Source: Xylogone sp. PMI_703 (lineage: Eukaryota > Ascomycota > Leotiomycetes). Taken from it: a DNA stretch of 64,000 bases. The first letter of the stretch is position 1. Each line of letters opens with the position of its first letter. The stretch lies in assembly GCA_021399445.1 (NCBI GenBank), contig JAJTUQ010000003.1, forward strand, positions 6,696,001 to 6,760,000. The letters are read 5' to 3'. The notes under the pieces were generated by a model. It made no database searches. It saw nothing but the letters and a program-made list of their open reading frames with translations, and was not told where the DNA came from. Both the position numbers and the translations under genes were made by a program. Shown in pieces: positions 34,071 to 45,705 of the stretch.

Positions 34071-36762
34071 ATGGGGTCTTGGGACTGCTACTGCGCTATT
34101 TGTGGAGGTCCCTTTTACGGAGTCGAAGTCGTCACCAAATCCAAATCACTTCGGCTTCGACGCCGGGAACGACAACAAAAACAAAAGGCTCGATTGGCAG
34201 AGAGCAAGAAAGAAGCCAGTAGCAATGATAATAACACTGAGGGAGGTGAAGAAGAAGAAGAAGAGCAAGAGAGTGAAGTGGAAGGAGAGGATGGCTATGA
34301 CGATAAAATCATCAACGAAGACGATGCTCAATGGACTCAGACCCTCCATATTCTAGGTTTTAATAAGGGTGCACCCGGGATATCAAAGTAAGCACCATGG
34401 CGTAGCTCGACATGCTTTTGGAACCACGCCGACTAACGAGCCAGATCCTTCATTTCTGGACCAGGGAACTATGATGACTACGGTGGTGTCAACGTGGAAG
34501 CAGGCAGCGATCCAAATTTCGACGAAGGTGGATTTTTCACCTGTTACTATGATTTTGATCAGGGAGGCGATATTGTCTTTCCATTTCACTGGCCCTGCTA
34601 TTCACTCCTTGCCAGAGTCTTGACTGGTGCACCAGAAACCAGTCAAATCGACAAGGATCATCTATATAATACTCTTAATGAGCTGTGCGAGGGCAGCTCA
34701 TCTCATCTAAACATAAACTACGGTGATCCTGAGCCGCCGAATGGACAGTTTTGGGAGTGCATGGAAGGGCAGGAGTTCATAGTCAGCTCCCCAGAACCTA
34801 CACTAAATACTGCGAATTCCACCAAGGCCACGATTGCAAGTGATGATTTCAAACTTCCATCTCTTTTTCACGACGTTACCACAAATGTTACATCAGATCC
34901 GTTTGGGAGACTACCTTACGATGTTCTCTACAAAATTTGTCTTCTTTTACCGGGAAGATCCATTCTGGACTTTTCTCTGGCTTCAAAGCAGGTGTTCCTC
35001 GTCCTGAATTCAAACGCCGGCTTCTGGAGAAAATGCATCAAGTATCACATACCATGGTTTTTTGAGCTCCAAGATCTGTTGGATGATCCCGAGATTATGG
35101 AAGGAAAAGACATGATGGGGCTGTTTCGATGGGCGCTCCGGGAAACCAGACCTCGGATGTTTATGAGTGGTCCCTTCATGTCGATTGCCAATCGACAGCG
35201 TATCTGGGGTGTTTGTGAAATAATTGCGGATAAATATCTCAAGAGGACGCAGAAAAAGGCTAGCGACCATGAGCCTGATTATATTGAGAGTATGATCCGC
35301 AAAGACGCTACATGTCCATTTATGCCAGTTGTTTCTTGTCCACTACCTCAGAAGAAAGATTTAGTCCCAACCTTTTGGGTACGATCGTGGTATGAAGTGT
35401 ATGGGAAGGAAAAGGAATTGGAGATGTACTGGGAGACCCGAGATGCTGAAAAGGCATTAGTTGGAATATCTTTGGCTCCGAGCAGCGAAAGAAGAGTGTT
35501 TGGTAGAGACGATTCCGAAGATGGGGTCTCTACAAGATCGTTCTTCAAGATGAAAAAAGAGGAGTGGGTTAAAGGATTCATTCTTCACATTCCAGAACCT
35601 GACCTCTGTGAGGGACGGCGATCGCGACATGAACAAGCTACTATCAGACAGAGCACTTATCCGAAGGGAGTTACCGTAAGTCATATCTAGCCTCATTATA
35701 TATCTCAAGCCATATGTAGAGTTGCTAATTGCTTAGGTCCTCTTGAACACAGGAAAGGAGATCGATATGGGCCAAACAGACGTGGGATATCCAGTGCGTC
35801 CTCTATTGGGCCATGATGGACTAGTTATTGTCGGAGTTGAGGGGCATACAGGTGTAAGTAAATTTCCTGTCACTACTTCGGATATAGACCCAAGAAAATA
35901 TTCAGTTGACTTTGTTCCCAGCCCATCCTAGATAAAGAGAGCATCATAAGCCTTGGCTTACTGGAAGCACCTCGGCCGGAGTTGGATAACTACTCGATTC
36001 CTATACAAGACTTTAGGCCTCCAGAGATACCTCTTATGGAGAGATGGCTCTGGAAGGAAGACTACAAAAATATTCTTCAATCACGAATTTGGGAACACCG
36101 TGGAATAAGGCTCATAGTTCCTGATGTGTTAGGGCGTGAGGCTCTTTCCACTGTAGTTCCAGATGATATTGTCCCACACGAAGCATTGATATGGGCTAAA
36201 GATAAAAGCGATCTACAGTCCCTCGTCAGCCTTACAGGCTATGTGATAGAAGGAGGGACGATCTCAAGCTTTGGTCCTAATGGCCAGAACGAAACCAGGC
36301 CGATCCATGATCTTTGTGGCATCAGAGCAGACTTTGCATCCAACCACGATGGACAACAACGTGTAATTGGGATTCGTAAAGAGCCAGATGGGACAGACTG
36401 GCAAAATGACCACTGCGTAAACTTTGACATTAACGGGAAAGACGGAGAAATAGTGACAGAAGTGTCTGTTGCGATGCACGAATTGCCTAAAGCAATGAAG
36501 ATACGAACTAATCGGGATCGTGAAGTGTACTGGGGAGAAGAGCACGCTCAGAACTGGCATACACTGCGCGCGCCACTTAACATGACTCTCATCGGGGTTG
36601 TTATGGCGTTTTCTAGACCAAGTGGCTATTCCTGGGAGACCAAAACATTTGTAAGTTGCAGTTGTTATTTAATGTAAGATTTTAATTAGAGCTAGACTAA
36701 TTTGTCTTTAGAGGCACCTCAAGCTGAGCTCGGTGGCAGCTTTAGCAATGGAGATAGAATGA
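34071..36762 (+). CDS. F-box domain protein
   Basis: Fungal F-box protein of about 810 residues, expected to act as the substrate receptor of an SCF ubiquitin ligase. It starts with the family hallmark MGSWDCYCAICGGPF and has a Glu-rich low-complexity stretch near residue 60. Then come SFISGPGNYDDYGGV, TCYYDFDQGGDIVFPFHWPC and an F-box core FGRLPYDVLYKICLLLPGRSI about residue 270. I infer five exons: 34071-34387, 34445-35675, 35737-35851, 35932-36650 and 36712-36762. All four introns (57-80 bases) have GT-AG ends and every junction keeps frame, which argues for an intact gene. The target is unknown. It is the only complete gene in the rearranged 30.6-38 kb stretch. Confidence 0.88.
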
Positions 36763-37454
36763 ATTCGAAGAGACAGAATATGCAGATTGGCTCATTAGTT
36801 TTCAGAATAGGCTAGTTCTCTCGTGCATAATGCTATCTGATTAATTTCTAAGTGAAAAAGTGTCCAGCTTGGTCATATTTCCTTCCCCGCGCTTGATGAT
36901 AAGTGCTAAAGCCGTCATTTTGTTAAACATTCTTAATTAGCAATAGATATCATAGCAAGAAACAATCATATAAATTCTTCATGTAATTATTTGATTAAAG
37001 AGAAAGGTTTAATCTATTAATACTAAAAAGTCGAAAATATATCTAGAAGTTAACATATCAAGTAATAATCTTATGAATACAGAAGATATTCAGTAGACTC
37101 TGAATTAACGTATTAACAAAAACGTTATAAATTATAACTCTTTACTTAATTAAATAAAATATATATATAACTTTTACATAATTATAAGAATTTATATACA
37201 AGTATGAATTTGATTTATGTTGAATTAATAAGCAAAATTGAAAAAATTAAAACTAAATATATAATTTTTAACATATAAAGTTAATTCATTAAATTATTTT
37301 ATAAAGAAATAATAATTTTAAAATTATAATAATACCCTTATACAGAGTTAATCAAATCCGTAACCTGTATACTAGCTAAGTCATCGAAAAGTCAAAGTTA
37401 AAATGTTTGAAATGTTAATTCGCTTGTTTTGGCGGAAATCCTTAGATGGTGTAC
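36763..37454. other. AT-rich intergenic tract
   Basis: About 400 bases (36940-37380) are extremely AT-rich with no frame and no clear repeat. The tract separates the F-box gene from the aconitase X fragment and could be an old RIP-mutated insertion. Confidence 0.5.
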
Positions 37455-37640
37455 TACACCCCATACCTGTGGCGGACAGGCTAGTCATAACTACCCGTTT
37501 TGGTTGACGGTCAACTAGGGCGACAATTACGTTTCTATAGTGAAATAACTGAGACCACTGAACTATTATGATAATATCTTGGATATTTTAATGAGCATGT
37601 TAAAGTAACTTTAGTTATAGTGGAAATTACAGCAGCTAAC
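37455..37640 (+). pseudogene. Degraded copy of the 3' end of aconitase X
   Basis: This stretch matches about 30410-30592 in the same orientation, including the final codons (GTCATAAC, CCCGTT-TGGTTGACGG) and at least 120 bases of 3' flank (TTTCTATA, TATTATGATAATATCT, GGATA-TTTA, GAGCAT). Stops and substitutions are present. The similarity ends near 37640. Confidence 0.8.
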
Positions 37641-38218
37641 GTCATTACGCAAAAGATGCTATCACAAACAACACACACAACAAATACAGCCTAATTGGTA
37701 CTAAAGGCCACCCTGTAAGGTAATTATGAGAGTCGCTATCCTTGGTTACATCATTGGTAGCTAGTAAATCTCTAGTCTGAAAATTGCAATTCTTCTGAAA
37801 CAGATCGATAGCTGAATAATTTCCCCCCCGAGTTACCATCAGTTAATATGCAACGAGATTCTACTTTTCATTAGATTATTCTACCCGCCTCAAGCGTCAT
37901 AATAAGCAGAACCCCTATTTAATCTTCCATGTTATGAGACTCTGAAACTTAGACACTCTATCTGGATCAGCCCAGATCTCACTAGTAGCACCCAGCTTTG
38001 CGAATTTGACAGTACTGCAAATTCACTATGTCAAGCTGCTATTCCATTTCTAATTCACTTCATCAATTACTGAATTATATCTTACCAACCTCGCATCTAT
38101 CTTTCTTCCTTGACATCCCACCTTCATTCATCCTACACCTCATTTGAGATAATATCTTTCTACAACGTATGCATCTGCTATCTATCCTATCATATAATTG
38201 TGTGCCAAATCCTTCGCT
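37641..38218. other. Intergenic, no gene seen
   Basis: Upstream region of the two-exon gene at 38.2 kb. CT-rich runs at about 38050-38210 fit a fungal 5' leader. Confidence 0.45.
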
Positions 38219-39211
38219 ATGACTACGATTTATAGTGACGCTTCGGCTGATAGGTCGGGTGCATTGCGTTTAACAATGGATTCTCCGTTGACAGAAGTAG
38301 CGAATGTGATTTCAGGAGGTAATGAACTCTAAGAATACTGTTTTCTAATAGACTAATCATCCACAGAGCCAATCTCCTTTAGATACAGTGGAATCGATGA
38401 CTTGCTACAGCGGGTTCTCGAGACAAAACATGACTCCCTAACTGTTGTGGAGGTTTCACAAACCGAATTTAACAAAATCGCCTTAAAAGCAAGACAACCG
38501 GATGCTACTTTCAGAGTATCCTTATACATCGCTGAAATGAGAACAGTCATAATTATAGCGCCCCTACCTATTCATGAACAACTGCATAGGACTCTAGATG
38601 ATATAGTCACAAGAGAAACGAACAATATGAACCTTTTCCAGGAGCTAGACCCTGTAGGAAGTGGATTGTACCAACGCCTAAACAATGCTGGTCAGAGAAT
38701 CTCCGCAGGACAGGGAGATTCTGCAAGAAAACCAAACACACCAAGACCCAGAGGAGATGCCTTCCCCACAATCGTAATTGAGGGCGGATACAGGCAATCC
38801 CTCCCTTCTTTAAGAGCCGAAGCCCGGTGGTGGTTTTGGGTCTCGGCACATGACGTGAGAATTGCTGTGATAGCTAAATTGTTCCTCCAGCGAGGTGAAA
38901 TCCTCATCGAGGTATGGAGTGAGCAGCCGCAAAATCAACGACAAGGGCCATCGAGCAATACGAGAGGGTATTCGCATATTGCACCAAGATGTATTCAAAC
39001 CATCACTATCAATCGAGCGAATGGAATTACCCCAACTCATCCAAATATATTGTTGCCCGCATCATACGTGGTGGCAGGTGCCCCTCTACGTCTCCGATTT
39101 ACGGATGTCTTCCTTAGAAACCCAGTACCACCAGTAGAGATGGATTATTCCATTTCTGCTGCGGATCTTCGCCAGTATGCAGTGAGAATTTGGAGAGCTG
39201 TTTTAAGTTAG
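38219..39211 (+). CDS. Unrecognised two-exon protein
   Basis: Predicted 314-residue protein from exons 38219-38318 and 38367-39211. A 48-base intron (GTAATG to CACAG) joins VISGE to PISFRYSG in frame, and the ATG at 38219 follows a CT-rich leader. No signal peptide or membrane span is seen. The middle is Pro/Arg/Gly-rich (QGDSARKPNTPRPRGDAFP), followed by a mixed alpha/beta part with IVIEGGYRQSLPSLRAEARWW and VSAHDVRIAVIAKLFLQRGEILIEVW. That second part has the look of a restriction-endonuclease-like fold seen in fungal hypothetical families, but I cannot assign it. Length, clean splicing and balanced codons support a real gene. Confidence 0.65.
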
Positions 39212-39853
39212 ACTCTCATTCTGGTCTCATAAGCTTAACAACTAGACGATGTGCGTTATCAGACATTATTCACATCTCACCCCATACAGTGCCATACTTG
39301 GAAGAACAGGGATTTAATTGGCGATTTATGGGTCCCAAACTGGGAGGATAGTATTAGTTCCCAGCGATGATTTTTGATAGCCACAATAATATTAATATTG
39401 TCTTTCACTCTTCTTTGTTAAATGAAAGAACAAGTCTACGTCTTATATGTAACATGAGTGTACCCATCAAGATAACCGACCACCCTATATCACCTTTGAA
39501 ATGACGTTGCGCTACGGTGGACATACAAACTTATTCATGGCCGTACGGATATAAACCACCAGATATCTTAATAGATGTCTACCTCTCTATATTAAAAGCT
39601 TGAGCACTCGGTCTAGGAACATAAAGCGCCTCCAGGACATGTAGCGCTCCAGATATAGCAATGATTTAGACAATAAGCAGGTTTATTTTTAAAGAAATCT
39701 CTTACTATTTAAATTACAAAACCTATTTGTATTCTGGGCTTTGATGATTCGAATCTACTTGAATAAGCCCGGAATTTAGAGCCCAGTTTATGTTGTGTAA
39801 AAGAAATCTCAAATATGTTAATGTCGTTATAGATAATTAGTGTAGGGATCATG
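39212..39853. other. Intergenic between convergent genes, no gene seen
   Basis: Shared 3' region of the unknown rightward gene and the leftward permease. No gene or recognisable repeat. Confidence 0.45.
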
Positions 39854-41665
39854 TCACGTACCAGGATGTCTATCTCCAATATCGTACACACTTCGGAGTC
39901 TCAAAGCAGTTGCTTTTTCTGAGTATTGCTCTCGGCGTTTCTTCGCATTCATGTACTTGAAATACATTGAAGTCAATAGCGCGGTCACTCCACATACGGC
40001 AGCAAGACTGAGAGAAGCGGCATTTCCATTTCGATCTAATTCGCTAATCAGTATCTGCTTAACCTGCTATTGATAGATTGCTTACAATAGGGAGGATCCT
40101 TATAGGCGTGATTAGCTCCTATGGAGACAAGTTGTGAGCAGATATTAATGAATGCGGCAGCAGATGCACTGTGGAAAGTTAGACTCTTAGCTTCTTTAGA
40201 TAGTATATTATACAGGCGTACCGCTTAGTATATCCAGCAATACTAATTGTCATCCATGACAATGTCAAGACAACATTCGGATAGATTGAAAACGCAACGA
40301 TGCAAGTCGCGACAAGACGGCCAACATTGTTAGTAAGTCCGATGAGAAGCGCGTATCCCAATACACCGAGAAAACTGGAAGCAACTAGAGTCAAACCCCG
40401 AGCATTTGTAACATCGGCTATCCTCGACCACAGTAATATGCCTATGAAAGCGCAAGCATAGACGATAACAGTGAAAAGCTGTGAGTTAACCGATGAGTAT
40501 CCAAAACCCTGGAGATACACTGTTAGCTCTTACCACATTTGTTAGAGACAGTAACGTACACGGATAATGACTGGCAAGAAGTTTGATAGGGAAGATAGGC
40601 AAAAATGGCCACAGCAGCCCATGATAGTTATTAGCCAGAAATGAATTTCCAACAGGGGTGTCGGGATCTTTTTCCACTCTAATTTTGCGTCTGGACTATT
40701 ATGTGATCTCAAGCTACGTTGTTCTGCAAGTTCAATCTCTGACTGAGTGAAACCAAATCGGATTCCTCGGGGAGTTGGTGGTAGGAGAGCAAAAACAACA
40801 AAGCTGAAAGCCATAGGCATGATCCCCTCAATCAAGAAGATCCAACGCCATGCCCTCCAACCATTGCGGCCATCAAGGGTTGTGGCAATGCCGTAAGAGA
40901 TGAGGCCGTTGAACGCACCGGCAAGAGCTGAGGTAGAAAATACAATGGCCCCCCGAGTTGCAATTTCCTTGTATGTATACCAGAAAGAAAGATCTATCGG
41001 TATGTTAGCTAACACCACCATTAGTATTGCAAGAGAAGGGTCTAAATGTACAGAAAACTGCTCCTTGCACGAAAGCTTCGGCAAACCCAATGAGAAAACG
41101 CATTCCCTGGAGGGACCCTGCGGTCGAAACGAGAACAGTCAGAGTTGTAAACAGACCCCACTGGTCATGCTGTCAGTCCACTATACGTGTCTTGTACTGA
41201 AAATGGCTCTTACTAGAAGCATTGCACCTCCAAATTGCCACTGTGGCCCGATTGACTTGAGCAGCACCGTGCCAGGAAGTTGAAATGCAATGTATCCCAC
41301 AAGGAAGGTTGTTGCCGCATTGGAGTAATCCTCTGGCGAAAGACTCAGTTCTTCTTCCATACCTGCGACCTCTGCGTTCCCAAGATCAGATCTCCCCTGG
41401 AACATCAGTAAGTAAGGAGGTGAGTGAGATAAGCCTTCAAAGAGGTTATTCCTACCATTGAAGCAAAGAAATACACCGCCGATATCAATGGTAAAATAAA
41501 TAGATCCAACTTCCATTTCAACTTCCGTTCCAGTGCTTTCATCTCTGGATCTTCGGGTTCTGCGATAACAACCTGATCCTTCACCTTGTCATCGTTTACG
41601 AACTCGGTGTTCTCGAGCTGTTCAATGGGAGTGGTGGGTTTAGCACCCGTCTCAGGGGCATTCAT
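39854..41665 (-). CDS. Dal5-like MFS permease (anion:cation symporter family)
   Basis: Plasma-membrane transporter of the allantoate/nicotinate (ACS) group, importing small organic anions or vitamins. The N-terminus is acidic and cytoplasmic (KDQVVIAEPEDPEMKALERKLKWKLD), followed by YFFASM joined to GRSDLGNAEVAGM. Later come YIAFQLPGTVLLK, RFLIGFAEAF, WYTYKEIATRGAIVFS, GRNGWRAWRWIFLIEG, LPPTPRG and SIYPNVVLTLSWM, and the C-terminal end LRLRSVYDIGDRHPGT. At least six introns are inferred, the first at 41455-41397 (GTAGGA to CCAG). The stop at 39854 is set by the conserved RHP tail. Substrate is not identifiable from sequence. Confidence 0.82.
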
Positions 41666-42697
41666 GATTATCGCGAAATGGGTGGCTTAAATTGTTGAAA
41701 TATCGAGTCAGCATACAATAGAATAGAATTGTTCGACTTTCCAGAAGCATTATAACAAATCCATCCTCTTTCTTTATGTATTCATTCTATGAGGCAGGCC
41801 ACGAAGTCTCTTTTCAAGGTAAAACCTGGGGTAGACCTAAGCCCCCTTCCCCGGACTGCGAGGGAGCAAATCGGGTGGCTTTCGCATGTCGGTGCGAGTA
41901 TCGCTTCTGGCGCCGTGGTGATTCGTGTTCAACGCCCTCTACGGAAATCGCTCTTTACATACGTTTCCCACTTGATGGAGCAATAGATCTGCCAGAATAT
42001 AATTATAACGAGGCAGTGTTCTGGAAAGCTACATTGCCGAGGAGGGCAATTGAGGGGCTCATGAACGGGTAGCGTTGTAGTAATTGACGTGCATAGAATC
42101 GAGAAGTACCGGGGTACCCTCAGGGATAATTGGGTGATGATGTGAGAATGGGGCGCATGGTTCTAAGGAATGACCGGGTTATATCGAGCATTACTATGGC
42201 TGCGCTTTGAATGTAAATACAAAGAAACTGTTTTAGAACCTACTGTTTGGATGATCACCGAAGGTCAATGCTCTTGACAGATGGAGCATGTAACGCTTCA
42301 CAAACCCTGACACTCCAATTATAGCTGTCTAACCCATACTAACGAGTGTTATTAAGAAGTATATAAATAACAGACTTGGTATTCATGTGAATATAATCTT
42401 TCGAAGGGGCGATCGTAATAAAAAGTGGTTATGCAGATACTTGGAAGTCATTCAGGAGGGATGTTTACGTATTGAAAGCTTGGGTCTTCAAATTCTTAGA
42501 AGTATGTCTCAGGTTCTGTTATACATGTTTCTGAATTTTGTTCTATAGATGCAGCTTTCAATGATAACTTAGGGATCTTTGAAGGTGTCTCTATGGTCAG
42601 TAAAGCAATCAACAAGCTAAAAGGACAAGACGCTCCGGACGGAATATGAAGAGACCCATTAATGTATACATAGAATTACAAATTGATTATGATGAAG
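41666..42697. other. Intergenic, no gene seen
   Basis: About 1 kb with short frames on the plus strand (41776-42072) lacking domains. It holds the promoter of the leftward permease and the 3' flank of the hydrolase. Confidence 0.45.
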
Positions 42698-43708
42698 CTA
42701 AGGGGTTTTATCCCAGAATTCTCTTATGAGAGGACGCAAAAACTCTTCTAACGTTCTATGTGTTCCAGGAGCATCATGCGCAATTCCCGGAACGATATCG
42801 AGTTGAGATGATATGTTATCATTTTTCCAAGTCTCTTGAAGTTCCTTAATGGTATCCAATCGTCCTTTTATCGGAAGCGCAAGTTGCGCTGGCTCCTTTT
42901 TCTCCAGGGTCTCGCCTTCAAGCTCAATTCCTTGCTTTAGACTGCTTTTTGTCGCTGCTAACCATGTCCAAAACTCACTTCCCCCATGAACAATATTGTC
43001 CTCGCCCCCGATAAGCAGCTGTATATGAGGGATAGCCCGAATCTTATTCTTATCTACCTTAAGGTCCGGCCCAAAAACCGTCTCTACGTCTTGGATCCCC
43101 TTCGGCCATGGGAGGCTCGTATCCAGATGAGTGGCACGTCCTGGAGCACCTACACTAAGGGCATGCAGTTTTTCGGGATAAAGATACGCAAATCGATGGA
43201 CAAACTGTCCCCCTCCAGAGAAACCCGCCAGGAAGAATTTCTGTGTCTCAATCCCAGGCCACTTTGCTGCAACTTCATCCAGGATCTGAAGCAAGCCGAG
43301 ATCAGCGCGCAAGGTTTTAGACTTGAGCAGCTTGAAACTATCCAAGTCCCCATAACCATCCAACCCAGCAGGAAACAGCGGGGCTAGGACCGCAGCACGC
43401 TCAGTGTCTGCGAATTCAATCAATCTATCCCGGCATTTCTGAGCATCACGGCCTGTCCCATGCACATTGACGATCAGTGGGAGTGGAGGAAGAAGATATT
43501 TTGGATCGATATCTTTCGTATTCCCAGTGCTGCGGCAGGTCGGATCAGGATTATAGTGTTGCTGAGGTATGTATAGGGTATATGAAATGCGATTATCGTA
43601 ACGAAGGGCTGTGAATGGAATATTTCCCACCATCATTGTAGGTTTTAGGAATTGAGGTGGGACGTCCTTCGTAGACATCAGCTTTGATGAATCCATTCTG
43701 ATCGACAT
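42698..43708 (-). CDS. Alpha/beta hydrolase
   Basis: Single-exon protein of 336 residues with an alpha/beta hydrolase fold and no signal peptide. LPLIVNVHGTGRDAQKCRDRL gives the oxyanion strand-loop, FFLAGFSGGGQFVHRFAYLYP the nucleophile elbow (G-x-S-x-G), LLIGGEDNIVHGG a likely acid-residue loop, and VPGIAHDAPGTHRTLEEF a probable catalytic histidine. The layout recalls poly(3-hydroxyalkanoate) depolymerase or feruloyl-esterase-like fungal hydrolases. The first methionine (43708) gives a short leader; an internal one ten residues later is also possible. Substrate unknown. Confidence 0.85.
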   Translation of the reverse strand: MSIRMDSSKLMSTKDVPPQFLKPTMMVGNIPFTALRYDNRISYTLYIPQQHYNPDPTCRSTGNTKDIDPKYLLPPLPLIVNVHGTGRDAQKCRDRLIEFADTERAAVLAPLFPAGLDGYGDLDSFKLLKSKTLRADLGLLQILDEVAAKWPGIETQKFFLAGFSGGGQFVHRFAYLYPEKLHALSVGAPGRATHLDTSLPWPKGIQDVETVFGPDLKVDKNKIRAIPHIQLLIGGEDNIVHGGSEFWTWLAATKSSLKQGIELEGETLEKKEPAQLALPIKGRLDTIKELQETWKNDNISSQLDIVPGIAHDAPGTHRTLEEFLRPLIREFWDKTP

Positions 43709-44343
43709 TGGCTGCAGAATTGGAAGTACTGAGGCAATGAGTCTGTAACACTTGAAGATCCATCATACGAAATTAAATATCTATTATAGCTATGTTGGAG
43801 AAGAGGCATGTAGATGGCGAAATACGCTTGTTGGTGCGAAATCCGCACTATCCCATATTGGAACTGCTGGACGCGCATACACGCGGTGGTTTGGCACCGT
43901 TCCACACGGAACCGGAGCTTAATAGTTCTTCCAAAAGCGCTGTTACTCTCAAGGGGCTGTTGCTAATTGCATATTGCACTGAACGGCCATTTTGCTAAGG
44001 AAGCTCCGTTCCCTGTCTACCATGGGGTGATGAGGAAGAACAGTGAGTGAAGGTGTAGCCTTTGGTGAAATTGGCCCTGTTAGCTATAACTCGCAGCGGA
44101 TTCAGCGGAGTGGTCTGCAATAAGTATTGAAAATCACAAAAATGAAGATAATAAGAATTTATACTTCGAACGCATGAAGAAGTTCCCTCATTGGGAAGAA
44201 TGAGAAGCAGTAAGGACTGACTGCGACTATATCTTCCAAATAATAAGAGGTAAGTCTCATGAAAGTAACGTCAAATTGATATATTATATCCATAAGCTAG
44301 TTGCAATGTAATACTAAATACTACAGATACTCCCTTGAACAAG
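43709..44343. other. Intergenic, no gene seen
   Basis: Promoter of the hydrolase and 3' flank of the DJ-1-like gene. No supported gene or repeat. Confidence 0.45.
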
Positions 44344-45158
44344 TTACTTCTTCCCCACGAAAAACGCCTTAATGATCTGCCATGCCATACCCAGAGTGAA
44401 CGCAGTCTGACCTTGAGAAAAACGCTGCGGTCTATCCCCAACATCTGCCAACTTGCAAGCTATCTCAGCTACCGGTCCAGGGAAGTGCTTCCCTGAACGC
44501 GCATACGCAGCAACGAGATCATTGCCATTAGTGATGGCGCCTTATATATCATATGCTTATTAGCCGGGTCCCCTTCATGGCGAGTGGAGGGAGATACGAG
44601 GAAAAGTGACAACTAACCACTTGACCAGAGGTTACCATCTTGTATCCATCGGTATTCATCCCCCACAAACTTCGCCGTGTGATACTTGTTTTTCAGATCT
44701 CCCTGTAGCCCTCTTGGACCACACACGGTCTTCTCATTTATTATCCCAGCTGCGCCGCAAAGAAGTATCCCGGTACAAACGCTCAGTATGTCTGTAGTCT
44801 TGCACTGCGAGTGCTCTCTTAGGAACTTTAATTGAGGCTCGTTCCATGTGCTCGCGGGATCTGGCCCCGGGACTAGTAGGATATCCAGCTTGCCTGGCTG
44901 TATATCAGGATGGGAAATATTGTGCGTAGCATGAATGGTCATGCTAGCTGTCAATGGGATTGCGTCGCCGTTTTCTTCGGATGTAATGTAGAGGATGGTG
45001 ACACTTGGGGCGATATCAACAATGTGCTTTGGGAGTACGGGGATAAGAGAAAGATATTCCTTGCTCATCATCGCGAGTAAGTCGATGCACGCCGTGTCTA
45101 GAAGTTGGGAATCTCCTGGGATGTAGACCCCGATTCTGATAGGTTTCGATTGCGACAT
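44344..45158 (-). CDS. DJ-1/PfpI family protein
   Basis: Predicted 245-residue cytosolic protein of the DJ-1/PfpI class I amidotransferase-like superfamily. These act variously as isocyanide hydratases, glyoxalases or chaperones through a nucleophilic cysteine. Seen are IRIGVYIPGDSQLLDTACIDLL at the N-terminus, LDILLVPGPDPAS with the acidic elbow partner, and the nucleophile in LSVCTGILLCGAAGII. Two exons, 45158-44618 and 44540-44344, are joined by a 77-base intron (GTTAGT to TAAG) giving SSGAITNGNDLVAAYA. The end is WQIIKAFFVGKK. The CTG elbow rather than CHG suggests the transcription-regulator/isocyanide-hydratase-like branch. Confidence 0.88.
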
Positions 45159-45705
45159 GTGTGCTTGTCTCTAGTAGTAAACAAATTCTCTATACATAAG
45201 GCCTCGGTTTGACATAGGATGGGGAAAGGAAGCTACAATTATAGTGACTGTTCAGATTTACCGAATCCCTATATATCGAGATAGAGCATTACGCAGTGCT
45301 CGTTCGATCGGTTATATTAATCTTCCATCCAACAATTATAAGAAATCTGATAGGCACAGGGATGATCAGTGTTACCGTATTGAAACATGCATACAGTCAT
45401 GATGAATGCGACGATTGGCTAATGCACAGTTGAACCAACACCAAATACCACGTTTGTATATCCGTTATTCGTATATCCGAACCATCCAAACAAAGAATCA
45501 GAGTTCAAGGGGGACACACTGTACATGAGAACTGCTCGAGAGCAGCACTAGACCAAATACAGGAAAATATTAATATCGCGATTCATCACTGCTTTGCTTC
45601 ATAATTGTGAAATACGGAAATGTTCTGTATGTGTCTGGGACTCTACAGTAAGTCTATTCCAGTACTAGAAATCTACCGAGGCTCATTGATGTACAGCGCT
45701 GGGCT
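45159..45705. other. Intergenic, no gene seen
   Basis: Promoter of the DJ-1-like gene and 3' flank of the nucleobase permease. Confidence 0.45.
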
